Source of the DNA: a virus | DNA: 22,111 nt | Virus record (IMG/VR): IMGVR_UViG_3300029985_000166 | Coordinates: 1 to 22,111 of that record | Direction: 5' to 3' (one strand) | Part shown: positions 1-7,028 of the stretch, piece by piece | Layout: each line of letters opens with the position of its first letter | Numbering within the stretch: position 1 is the first letter of the stretch | Program-made: the position numbers and the translations under genes | The notes under the pieces: model-generated | The model's database searches: none | What the model was told of the DNA's origin: nothing | The model's input: only the letters and a program-made list of their open reading frames with translations

Positions 1-58
1 GTAAGGCGGCAAGGATTCGCCGTACTAGCGGCATCCAACCACCCGCGCAACTTGGTTA

Positions 59-76
59 GAGGCTTAACAAAGCCTC
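59..76 (-). terminator. Stem-loop just downstream of the major capsid gene
   Basis: A perfect 7-bp stem (GAGGCTT/AAGCCTC) with a 4-nt loop lies 5 bases past the capsid stop codon. On the minus strand it is followed by TAACC rather than a clear T-run, so it is not a textbook intrinsic terminator. It may be a weak terminator or an mRNA 3'-end stabiliser after the highly expressed capsid gene. Nothing else is seen in positions 1-81. Confidence 0.35.
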
Positions 77-81
77 AAAGT

Positions 82-1152
82 TTAGACTCCGTCTTGGTAC
101 ACCTGGGTCGTAGTCCGTTTGAACACGACTTCGCCGATGCATCCCATGAACGCGGTTTCGTATGCAACTCCTGCGCGTGTAGTGGGGACGGTCATGACCT
201 TAGTCATCACCTGCGGGATCTTCAAGTACAAACTACGTTTTGAATTTTTGTAGTACACCGCGCGGTCCAGACCATTGCCCTGCGTGCCGACAGCCGCCGT
301 GTTACCAGTGCCTTGGCCGCTGATCCAGGGATTTGGGAGAGGGTTGATCTTAAAGGCCACGCCATGATGCGCCGCGATGCAGTACTTCTCGATATACTCG
401 ATCACGCTCATCGCGACCGGCACACCCGCGATTGCCTGCGGCTGCGTCAGCACGTTGAACTGCGTGTAAGGCACGAGCAACCGATCGGCCATGCCCTCAG
501 TCGCTGCGAAACCAGAATTGGTCAACGTCTGGGTGAGCCCAGAGTTGACGTCATTCAGAATCTCGCCCGGAGTCTTCTTGGCCCAAGTGGTAGAGCCCGA
601 AGTACCAGCCGGCACGACGTACTCATACACGGCGGGGTTGTTGATCAGTGCCGCACCACCCAGGAACCCAGCGTAAGTAACGAAGTCCAGAGCCTTGACC
701 CAGTTGGTCTCGACGCTGTTTTCATAAAGCTCCTGCAGACTGAACGGCGGAGCCTGACCGGTACGCAGGGCGAACTCCATGCGCTGGAGGTCGACGAACG
801 TAACAGTCATGCCCATGGCCCAGATGTAAGTCGCCCAGACGCCCTTCTGCACGTCAGCCTGAGCCTCGGGCAGCTCGGTGTTATTGGTGCCCTGCAGGCC
901 GAAGTACTGAGTTCCGGTCGTGGCGTAGTTGGCGCTCCACGCGCTGAGGAACTGCGGCCAACCGCCGCCGGTCTCAACGGTAATGTCGCGCGGATGGGTA
1001 ACGGCCTGAAGAGGCTCTACCAGGTCGGTGTCAATAAGTTCCAATTGGCTATTCAGGAATGCCAGACCGGAAGCGCCCGCAGCATCAAATGCCTGGGCCC
1101 TTCCGCTCGAGTATCCGTCATAGCCACGAGTGCTCTGTCGCATCTGTTTCAT
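82..1152 (-). CDS. Major capsid protein, DUF2184-like
   Basis: This 356-aa protein resembles the DUF2184 family of phage major capsid proteins, the shell subunit of the icosahedral head. The resemblance is in the N-terminal GLAFLNSQLELID segment, the central GMTVTFVDLQRMEFALRTG region and the overall length; I recognise the family from memory and did not search. The first ~23 residues are Gly/Ser/Tyr/Gln-rich and end in A21-F-D-A24, just before the conserved fold begins. That would suit an N-terminal arm removed during maturation. It is last in the visible head operon, 26 bases after the cement gene, with GAGGAG 11 nt before the ATG. It ends in TAA. Confidence 0.85.
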   Translation of the reverse strand: MKQMRQSTRGYDGYSSGRAQAFDAAGASGLAFLNSQLELIDTDLVEPLQAVTHPRDITVETGGGWPQFLSAWSANYATTGTQYFGLQGTNNTELPEAQADVQKGVWATYIWAMGMTVTFVDLQRMEFALRTGQAPPFSLQELYENSVETNWVKALDFVTYAGFLGGAALINNPAVYEYVVPAGTSGSTTWAKKTPGEILNDVNSGLTQTLTNSGFAATEGMADRLLVPYTQFNVLTQPQAIAGVPVAMSVIEYIEKYCIAAHHGVAFKINPLPNPWISGQGTGNTAAVGTQGNGLDRAVYYKNSKRSLYLKIPQVMTKVMTVPTTRAGVAYETAFMGCIGEVVFKRTTTQVYQDGV

Positions 1153-1178
1153 GGTTCTGTCGTCTCCTCGTGTCTGGG

Positions 1179-2006
1179 TTAGGCCGCGTTGCGGATCTTG
1201 AGAGTGATTTCCATGACGCTGTTGGCGTCCAGGAAACCGGTGCGCGCGACCGTGTTGGACAGCGCAATGAGGTTGCTGAAAGTGAGTACGCTGGTAGCCG
1301 TGACTGCTGTGGTCAGGCCGTTGCTGAGCACAATGGTGGTGTAAGCACCAGCTGTGCCAGTACCGCTGACGACGTAAGTGCCCGGCGCGATGCCAGGACC
1401 CGAGACCACCTGCCCAACGTACACACCAGTAAAGGTGATGCCAGTCAGCGAAGTGGCGGCAGCTGCAGCAGCCGTAATGCCGTTCAGCGTGAACAAGTCG
1501 GAAGCCGCAGGAGCGCCAATCTCCCAGTCGCCCACCGTACCAGCCGAAACAGCCGCATTGGCCACAGCGCGCGTGTATACCTGCGAGCCGGAAACAGGTG
1601 TGTTAGCTACGGCCACGTTGACCGTAGCGCTACCACGCTCCAGCACAGTCGCCATCTGGCTGGCCGCGTAGTAACCGACCTGCTGAGCACCCGGCGCGAC
1701 GTTGAAGCCGAACGGGTAAGCCAGCTGGGTCTGCACTTCACGAACGGCCACGCCTGCAAACTGCGAAGCAACCAGCCCGATGTTGGCCGTTGCAGCCGCA
1801 ATAAAGTCGGCTACGGAGTCGTAGTAGCCGCCCTGCGCGTTCTGAATAACTACGGCCGGATCACCGAAGTTGAGGTTGTTGGTACTGGTAGTGGGTGAGA
1901 ACTGGCGGGAAGGCGCGACGCGCTCACCCTGCCGGCTGATGGTGCCCGGGAATCCGAGATTCGGCCCGGTTACCGGGATCACTTGACCAAACGAGATGAC
2001 CGCCAT
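1179..2006 (-). CDS. Structural cement (gp24-like) capsid decoration protein
   Basis: This 275-aa protein has the hallmarks of phage structural cement proteins of the gp24 type: N-terminal MAVISFGQVIP, a central GYY-ASQMATVLERGS segment, SQVYTRAVANA, and a C-terminal RTGFLDANSVMEITLKIRNAA-type ending. Such proteins bind and stabilise the outer capsid lattice. Between about residues 170 and 245 there is a Gly/Thr/Val-rich stretch (GVYVGQVVSGPGIAPGTYV) that looks like an inserted beta-sandwich module relative to the shorter members I remember. Its ATG overlaps the TAA of the upstream protease/scaffold gene (TAATG), suggesting translational coupling and adjustment to capsid stoichiometry. Confidence 0.75.
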   Translation of the reverse strand: MAVISFGQVIPVTGPNLGFPGTISRQGERVAPSRQFSPTTSTNNLNFGDPAVVIQNAQGGYYDSVADFIAAATANIGLVASQFAGVAVREVQTQLAYPFGFNVAPGAQQVGYYAASQMATVLERGSATVNVAVANTPVSGSQVYTRAVANAAVSAGTVGDWEIGAPAASDLFTLNGITAAAAAATSLTGITFTGVYVGQVVSGPGIAPGTYVVSGTGTAGAYTTIVLSNGLTTAVTATSVLTFSNLIALSNTVARTGFLDANSVMEITLKIRNAA

Positions 2007-2842
2007 TATTTGCCTCCCTTACGACGCTCGTCGTAGTACTTCTGAAGCTTCGCGTTAGCGTCCGCAGTGGCGTCAGCCGCGCGTGCGATGTTATTCTGTC
2101 GAGGCAGGTCAGCGGTGCGTGCTCGCGAGCCAGCCGCGAAGCGTCCGTAGCCAGAGTCGCCAGTACGAGCACGGCTGGTGCGGCTGACACTGCTCAGTGC
2201 GGTGTTGAAGGCCGCCTTGACAGAAGCGTCATTGCACCTAGCCACGACCGGACGCAGCATGCGCAGCGTCGCTACAGCGCCATCATGGGCGGTAGCACGG
2301 TCCTTGGCTCGTTTCTTGCGGTCGTCAGCCTCTTCTTCCTCTTCGAAGTTCTCTTCGCCGCCAGGACCAACCTCTTCCTCGGCGTCGTCAGCCTCCTCCT
2401 CGTCAGGCTCCTCACCCTCACCAAGCAGTTCTTCAAGCTCGGCTGGATCGGCGTCCTCTACTTCTTCCTCTTCTTCGGCGTCCTTAGCCTCGTGCTGAGG
2501 CTCGGTCTCCTCTTCAGACAGGAAGTCATTGAGCAAATCCTTCAGGGCCTCGATATCGGCGTCCTTGCCGCGCGCGTCGAGCATCTTGTCTAGCGCGTCG
2601 TGCATGCGCCCACGCTTGTCATTGGTATGAGTCTCTTCGATCTCAGGGTCCAGGTCCTTAGCCTTGCGCTTGCGCGTGTCCTTGACCTGCCCGGTCTCCT
2701 CGATCTCGAAGTCCTCATCACGTGCCTTCTTCTTGTCCTCAGCCTCAGGCGGCGTGAGTTCTGCCAGCTTCTCAGGCTCGATGTCAGCGTCTTGTGCCGC
2801 CGCCCTCAGCCCAAGGCCCCAGATGTGTTTACGCAAATTCAT
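2006..2842 (-). CDS. Possible nested scaffold protein from an internal start
   Basis: Within the protease/scaffold gene an AAGGAG sits at 2855-2860, 12 nt before an in-frame ATG (codon 248), with an in-frame GTG one codon earlier at 9 nt. Starting here would give a 278-aa protein of only the acidic, scaffold-like half. The boundary coincides with the end of the proline-rich linker. Phage lambda does the same with C and Nu3, where the scaffold is made from the 3' part of the protease gene. Caution: the ribosome-binding-like sequence also encodes a Lys-rich run (KKEKKP), so it could be chance. Confidence 0.45.
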   Translation of the reverse strand: MNLRKHIWGLGLRAAAQDADIEPEKLAELTPPEAEDKKKARDEDFEIEETGQVKDTRKRKAKDLDPEIEETHTNDKRGRMHDALDKMLDARGKDADIEALKDLLNDFLSEEETEPQHEAKDAEEEEEVEDADPAELEELLGEGEEPDEEEADDAEEEVGPGGEENFEEEEEADDRKKRAKDRATAHDGAVATLRMLRPVVARCNDASVKAAFNTALSSVSRTSRARTGDSGYGRFAAGSRARTADLPRQNNIARAADATADANAKLQKYYDERRKGGK

Positions 2843-3583
2843 CACGGGTTTTTTCTCCTTCTTGGTTGGTAGTGCGTTAGTGGTTGACGTCACGTGCCCG
2901 GCGCTGGGCTCAGGCGGCGATGCCGCAGGCTCAGGCGGAGTAACGCACTGTGCTGTAAGATCTTCGGATTGGGCGTCGCCGATTGATACGAGGTCGCCGG
3001 CGCGTCCCTTGGGAACTACCGCCGTGTGGTTGGCGATGTAGTCACATTGGATAATACGGTCGCCATCACGGTCGATGGTAAAGTTATAGCCCAGGCTGAT
3101 GTCACGTGCCTGCTTAGTACGAACTTTACCAACTAGCGGCTCACCAGAAATGACGATGTCGGCAATTACCGGCCACTCGCCGTCTTCCAATGGTTCAGGA
3201 CCGCGGCGTGGATTCTGGATGTGACCCTTAGAATATTGGCTGAAGTTCGATGGGTCGACAAAACCAGGCGGATGGTTGTCTGTAACTGGCCGTCCGTTCA
3301 AACTGGCCAGGAACTCCGGCTTAAACACTTCGCTCGCAGGTCGATAAAGGTCGATCATCGCCGATGGATTGGTAATGTCAATGCCCAACTCTTTAGCTAG
3401 CTCTTGTGGAAGGTCGCGCACAGAATATTCTTGCCAGCCAGTTCTGGCGATGGGGCAGCCGACAATTAACAGGCTGCCGTCTGGCATCTCGCTGATATGC
3501 TCGGACAGAGGACTGGCCAGGTAGCCGTGTGCCGTCTTGGTCGCCCGTACTATCTCAGGCTCGTCCTGAAGTTCTGTGCTCAT
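2006..3583 (-). CDS. DUF2213-like putative prohead protease fused to an acidic scaffold-like region
   Basis: This 525-aa protein has two halves. Residues ~1-205 resemble DUF2213, a phage family thought to be a capsid-maturation serine protease. Candidate catalytic residues are H104 (DNHPP), S163 (RDISLGY) and H186 (NHTAVV), a His/Ser/His set as in assemblin-type proteases; the triad is inferred. After a Pro-rich linker (215-247), residues 248-525 are highly charged with long Glu/Asp runs (~355-420) and a basic, Ala/Arg-rich end, as in scaffolding proteins. AxD motifs are scattered through this half (AQD 263, ARD 287, AKD 308, 366 and 426, AHD 432). The gene overlaps its upstream neighbour by ATGA and the cement gene by TAATG. 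Confidence 0.75.
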   Translation of the reverse strand: MSTELQDEPEIVRATKTAHGYLASPLSEHISEMPDGSLLIVGCPIARTGWQEYSVRDLPQELAKELGIDITNPSAMIDLYRPASEVFKPEFLASLNGRPVTDNHPPGFVDPSNFSQYSKGHIQNPRRGPEPLEDGEWPVIADIVISGEPLVGKVRTKQARDISLGYNFTIDRDGDRIIQCDYIANHTAVVPKGRAGDLVSIGDAQSEDLTAQCVTPPEPAASPPEPSAGHVTSTTNALPTKKEKKPVMNLRKHIWGLGLRAAAQDADIEPEKLAELTPPEAEDKKKARDEDFEIEETGQVKDTRKRKAKDLDPEIEETHTNDKRGRMHDALDKMLDARGKDADIEALKDLLNDFLSEEETEPQHEAKDAEEEEEVEDADPAELEELLGEGEEPDEEEADDAEEEVGPGGEENFEEEEEADDRKKRAKDRATAHDGAVATLRMLRPVVARCNDASVKAAFNTALSSVSRTSRARTGDSGYGRFAAGSRARTADLPRQNNIARAADATADANAKLQKYYDERRKGGK

Positions 3584-5229
3584 ACGGGCCTCGGGAGTCG
3601 TGAGTCACGAGCTTGAACTTTCTCGCCCTTCTTAACTCGTGCCAAGTTTTGCTCCTCCATCTTCAGCTGCGCACGGTAGAAGTGAATATCGGCGTCAGTT
3701 TCCTCGTCACCGCGTTTAGCGCGTTGCTTCTCTGCCACCTTGATTTGCTCTTTGTAATAATGAATGTTTGCTTCGCAGTCAGCTGGTACAAGATCGCTGT
3801 CCTTCCCAAATGACCGCTTGAAACCCTCAGGGTCTTTCTTCCCATAAGCTGCCGCTACCGCCTCGGTCTTAGACCTGTATAGCGCAGTGCGTGTTTCTAC
3901 ATCACGTTTAGCAGACTCTAGTGACCTGAACGTTCGTGGCATCGCACTGCCGGTGCGGCATACTGGGACCGATTCCCACTCACCCTTTTCACCAGGTTTG
4001 GTCAGATCTTCGACAGAACCCCAGGTGTAACCTTTGTCCCAAAGTACGAAGAAACCTTTAGCTCTCGACTTCCACTCTGGGCCTGAGTCCTTCCCAAATG
4101 ACCGCTTGAAACCCTCAGGGTCTTTCTTCCCATAAGCTGCCGCTACCGCCTCGGGCGTGCGCAGTGCGGCGCTGGTGGTCAGTCCGTACTTGCCCTTCGG
4201 CTTCGGGTCGGTCCACTCGGTGTCTTTGACGGGGACAGGCTTGAGGTCGCCCACTGCGCCATGGCCGAGAACGCTGTCCTTCCCAAATGACCGCTTGAAA
4301 CCCTCAGGGTCTTTCTTCCCATAAGCTGCCGCTACCGCCTCGGTCTTAGACCTGTATAGCGCAGTGCGTGTTTCTACATCACGTTTAGCAGACTCTAGTG
4401 ACCTGAACGTTCGTGGCATCGCACTGCCGGTGCGGCATACTGGGACCGATTCCCACTCACCCTTTTCACCAGGTTTGGTCAGATCTTCGACAGAACCCCA
4501 GGTGTAACCTTTGTCCCAAAGTACGAAGAAACCTTTAGCTCTCGACTTCCACTCTGGGCCTGAGTCCTTCCCAAATGACCGCTTGAAACCCTCAGGGTCT
4601 TTCTTCCCATAAGCTGCCGCTACCGCCTCGGGCGTGCGCAGTGCGGCGCTGGTGGTCAGTCCGTACTTGCCCTTCGGCTTCGGGTCGGTCCACTCGGTGT
4701 CTTTGACGGGGACAGGCTTGAGGTCGCCCACTGCGCCATGGCCGAGAACGCGGTCTTTGGCTGGTTTGTTGGGCTGCCCCGGCAAAGGCCCGATGCCACG
4801 ACGCTCCATCTCAAGCAGTACTTGCAGCGCCATTTTCGGCATGTAGTTCTGAAGATACTTCCTATAGGCGGCGCGCAGCTTGTCGTCCGGCCAATCTTTG
4901 TAGATCGCTGGATCGGCATCTTTAGCTTTCTCACGATCCTTATACGTGGCAAGTCTAAGTGCGCCTTCCGTGAAGGCGCCAACATTACCATCAAGAAACT
5001 TCACGCGATAGTGAGTGCCGTTAAAACCGAGCACTACTCCGACGCCAGTATCAGCAGGTTGATCGACTGCCACTACCGCGTCGCCACGACCAAACTTTGT
5101 CCCGTCGTCCTTCCCCTTCGCCTTACTCATCGCAATCGCCACGGCTTGGTCCTCCTTCTTTCCTGCGCGGCGTTCAACCGCGATGTTATGTGAAATCGTT
5201 GACTGAGAACTGCCTTCACGTAATGGCAT
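3580..5229 (-). CDS. Repeat-bearing head-module protein with duplicated 159-aa unit
   Basis: This is a 549-aa protein of unknown function. Residues 1-40 match a short N-terminal motif common in phage head-region proteins (MPL-EGSSQ...AGKKEDQAVAIAMSKAKG). Residues ~45-95 look like an SH3-like beta-barrel (GRGDAVVAVDQ...GTHYRVKFLDGNVG). AKD motifs follow at 102 and 157. Residues 161-319 and 320-478 are an exact tandem duplication. Each unit contains two copies of a ~22-residue segment ending in SFGKDS. The C-terminus is helical with two similar repeats (NIHYYKEQIKVAEKQ and DIHFYRAQLKMEEQN), then ARDS. GGGAG lies 8 nt before the ATG; the stop overlaps the next gene by ATGA. Probably virion-associated, by context. 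Confidence 0.7.
   Translation of the reverse strand: MPLREGSSQSTISHNIAVERRAGKKEDQAVAIAMSKAKGKDDGTKFGRGDAVVAVDQPADTGVGVVLGFNGTHYRVKFLDGNVGAFTEGALRLATYKDREKAKDADPAIYKDWPDDKLRAAYRKYLQNYMPKMALQVLLEMERRGIGPLPGQPNKPAKDRVLGHGAVGDLKPVPVKDTEWTDPKPKGKYGLTTSAALRTPEAVAAAYGKKDPEGFKRSFGKDSGPEWKSRAKGFFVLWDKGYTWGSVEDLTKPGEKGEWESVPVCRTGSAMPRTFRSLESAKRDVETRTALYRSKTEAVAAAYGKKDPEGFKRSFGKDSVLGHGAVGDLKPVPVKDTEWTDPKPKGKYGLTTSAALRTPEAVAAAYGKKDPEGFKRSFGKDSGPEWKSRAKGFFVLWDKGYTWGSVEDLTKPGEKGEWESVPVCRTGSAMPRTFRSLESAKRDVETRTALYRSKTEAVAAAYGKKDPEGFKRSFGKDSDLVPADCEANIHYYKEQIKVAEKQRAKRGDEETDADIHFYRAQLKMEEQNLARVKKGEKVQARDSRLPRPV
3799..3866 (-). repeat. 68-bp direct repeat, copy 1 of 4
   Basis: Four identical 68-bp copies occur at 3799-3866, 4087-4154, 4276-4343 and 4564-4631. 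Two lie inside each 477-bp unit, 288 bp apart. They encode EAVAAAYGKKDPEGFKRSF-GKDS in frame, at module borders. They could act as homologous recombination seeds for copy-number change. Confidence 0.9.
4087..4154 (-). repeat. 68-bp direct repeat, copy 2 of 4
   Basis: Identical to 3799-3866. It sits between the module beginning VLGHGAVGDL and the module beginning GPEWKSRAKG, within the downstream 477-bp unit. Confidence 0.9.
4276..4343 (-). repeat. 68-bp direct repeat, copy 3 of 4
   Basis: Identical to the other copies. It lies at the junction of the two 477-bp units, so its SFGKDS tail is followed directly by VLGHGAVG of the second unit. Confidence 0.9.
4564..4631 (-). repeat. 68-bp direct repeat, copy 4 of 4
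   Basis: Identical to the other copies. It is the first copy met in the reading direction of the gene, inside the first 159-aa unit. Confidence 0.9.
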
Positions 5230-5233
5230 TGGC

Positions 5234-5569
5234 CTAGCTCCCTGTCGCGATGTTCAAGATCGCCTGCGGAGTCCCGGCAGCGCCGAACGGGCTGTTACCG
5301 CCCTGCGTAATGCCGGCCAGGTAGGTGGCGGTGCCAATGCCCAGGTAAGTCGGCACTGGACCGGGTACGATACACACTCCGGCGGCAACCGTAGCGACGA
5401 CGGTGTTACTGCCCAGGGCTACGAACACCGGAACTCCGGACAGGTTAAGCAAGCGCACGGTGGCGTCGCTAGCGGGCGTGCCAGGCAGGGCGACGCGTGT
5501 ACTAGGCGAGCCGAACGAAGTAGTCAGTGCGGCGTCGACAGTGAAACTGGGCTGTGGTGTTGCGGCCAT
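5234..5569 (-). CDS. Small beta-rich putative virion protein
   Basis: This 111-aa protein is rich in Ala, Gly, Thr and Val, with almost no charged residues. The pattern VRLLNLSGVPVFVALGSNT...VVATVAAGVCIVPGPV...ATYLAGITQ resembles small beta-sandwich proteins often encoded beside phage head genes as decoration or head-fibre components. That is a similarity from memory, and I assign no firm function. It lies between the papain-like gene and the duplicated gene, and ends in TAG inside the next gene's ribosome binding site. GAGG lies 11 nt before the ATG. Confidence 0.65.
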   Translation of the reverse strand: MAATPQPSFTVDAALTTSFGSPSTRVALPGTPASDATVRLLNLSGVPVFVALGSNTVVATVAAGVCIVPGPVPTYLGIGTATYLAGITQGGNSPFGAAGTPQAILNIATGS

Positions 5570-5588
5570 GGTCTTAGTACCTCTGTCC

Positions 5589-7028
5589 TTAGACTAGTTC
5601 TAACTGTTTCGGCAAATACTCTTTACCATCTGAAAGTGCTACCCAGGCGATATCAGTGCTGACCACTTTTAATTCTTGACCAGTGGCTTTGACACGAACC
5701 TTGGCATTCTTCTTTAGCTGGGCCCAGGTGGGGTAGTCCTGCACATGCGGGGTGGCTTTAGGCTTTGGACCACCCCACTCTCGTGAGTGTCCTTTGAGGT
5801 TCTTCAATGCACCGGGAATGTTCTTCGGGTCGTCTAAGAAACCGTCCTTCGCTGAGTCCATCACTACGTCCAGCGCACAATAAAGCCGAGAGCGGTCGAG
5901 GGCGGGCTTGGCACTTAGGTGTGAACCACCGTGGTGAATCAATGCATCCACATCTTTTCCGCAAAGTTTACACGCCCAAGGTTTCCACCGATCTGCCTCA
6001 AATTTATGCGGAGTCTTTGCTGCACGGCGCTCTTCGGGTGTAGTGTCCTTCGCCCTGTGCCGAACTGCCGAGTCCGCGCACTCCGGGCAGATAACCTTGC
6101 CACCGCGCTCCAGAACGTCGTCGCCCATCAGACCCACACCGCACGCTTGGCACTTCGTGACTCCGTCTCGGGGATCCGTATCCTTCGCCCTTCCCGTCTT
6201 CTTATCTAGTTCTCTGATAGCCGTGTCAATCAACCGCTCACGCTGCTCTACTGTGCGCCGCAGGAATTCTTGTACATCGATGCCCACTACATCAAGCAAC
6301 TCGCTGAATGGGTAACGGTCCAGACGACTAGTGAAGAAGCCGTCTTTTGCTCTCCCAGTATGACGCAGTTTATCGATCACCGTGTGAGCCATCGTGAGCG
6401 CCGCATCTAGGTAGGCGGCTGCTTGTCCCCAATTATGTAGTCCGGCGTTCTTATCAGCCGTGGCCAGATACTTATATGCCGATGCTACTTTGGCAGCCCA
6501 AAATGGCTGGTCATCTGTCCTGGTCTTAGCAAGCAGACGCTCGGCTTCTTTGACCAACTCCGTTGTTGGCTGACGCAGGGCACGGTAAGCAGGTTCGCCA
6601 CCGCTGTGACGCACCGGACTATTCTTTAGTTCGTCATGCTTGGACTTCAGCGCTTCAGCCTCGGCGCGAGAGTCCTTAGCAACTGGAAGTAACAGTCCGT
6701 AATACTTAGGCTTTGCCAAGCCTTGCCCGTCATTCAATTCTGGCGGATGAGGGTCCCAGACTATTTGGCCATCTAGGCCTACGACGGCGTGCATGCCACC
6801 ACGCGGACTGATACCAGTTATAACGTGGTATCCAGTTGGCGCTACATCGCCTATCGGCACCTCCTGATAATGCAGTCCGTACTTAGCCAGGAAGGTGTCG
6901 ATGCCAGGGTCCTCATTAGATTCACCAAAGTCCGGAACTTGCTTTTCCTTCAAATTCAGAATGGAAGCCAATGAAGCACGGAAGCATGTGCCATGCTCTC
7001 CGGTGCGGGATTGCGTGACCGGCCGCAT
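5589..7028 (-). CDS. Multidomain protein: papain/C39-like N-terminus plus zinc-binding modules
   Basis: A 479-aa protein. Residues 1-115 fit a small papain-like fold seen in phage and plasmid proteins: Cys15 in GTCFRASLASIL, His80 in RGGMHAVVG and Asp92 in IVWDPHP form a plausible Cys/His/Asp triad. A helical segment follows (~120-275), then a zinc ribbon (C293-X2-C296, C314-X2-C317), a second metal-site motif (H341-X11-C353-X2-C356-X8-H365), and a C-terminal SH3/KOW-like stretch (~440-479). Five AKD tripeptides (117, 227, 281, 326, 393) fall between these modules. Its ATG overlaps the portal stop (TAATG). Peptidase or amidase activity is inferred only. It may be a processed virion protein delivered with the DNA. 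Confidence 0.7.
   Translation of the reverse strand: MRPVTQSRTGEHGTCFRASLASILNLKEKQVPDFGESNEDPGIDTFLAKYGLHYQEVPIGDVAPTGYHVITGISPRGGMHAVVGLDGQIVWDPHPPELNDGQGLAKPKYYGLLLPVAKDSRAEAEALKSKHDELKNSPVRHSGGEPAYRALRQPTTELVKEAERLLAKTRTDDQPFWAAKVASAYKYLATADKNAGLHNWGQAAAYLDAALTMAHTVIDKLRHTGRAKDGFFTSRLDRYPFSELLDVVGIDVQEFLRRTVEQRERLIDTAIRELDKKTGRAKDTDPRDGVTKCQACGVGLMGDDVLERGGKVICPECADSAVRHRAKDTTPEERRAAKTPHKFEADRWKPWACKLCGKDVDALIHHGGSHLSAKPALDRSRLYCALDVVMDSAKDGFLDDPKNIPGALKNLKGHSREWGGPKPKATPHVQDYPTWAQLKKNAKVRVKATGQELKVVSTDIAWVALSDGKEYLPKQLELV

Larger units (their letters stand above)
3795..4751. repeat. Perfect 2 x 477-bp tandem duplication
   Basis: Positions 3795-4271 and 4272-4748 are identical base for base in my line-by-line comparison, and the identity runs 3 bases further. 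The period of 477 is a multiple of three, so the reading frame of the host gene is kept and 159 residues are repeated. Flanks diverge immediately at 3794 and 4752. Identity at every third codon position points to a very recent event, ongoing gene conversion or an assembly artefact. Confidence 0.95.

Noticed and set aside
313-1182. Long plus-strand open frame (289 aa) opposite the capsid gene
   Set aside because: Shadow of the capsid gene; composition is not protein-like and the opposite strand encodes a recognisable family.
1059-1898. Plus-strand open frame (279 aa) opposite the cement gene
   Set aside because: Shadow frame rich in Arg/Ser/His; the minus strand encodes a clear cement protein.
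2178-2593. Plus-strand Ser-rich and Leu/Phe-rich frames
   Set aside because: They arise from the GAG/GAA-rich acidic scaffold region read in reverse; the apparent membrane helices are artefacts.
3799-4631. Four 68-bp repeats as a CRISPR array
   Set aside because: The repeats are in-frame coding sequence, spacers are 220, 121 and 220 bp and are themselves duplicated, and no cas genes are present.
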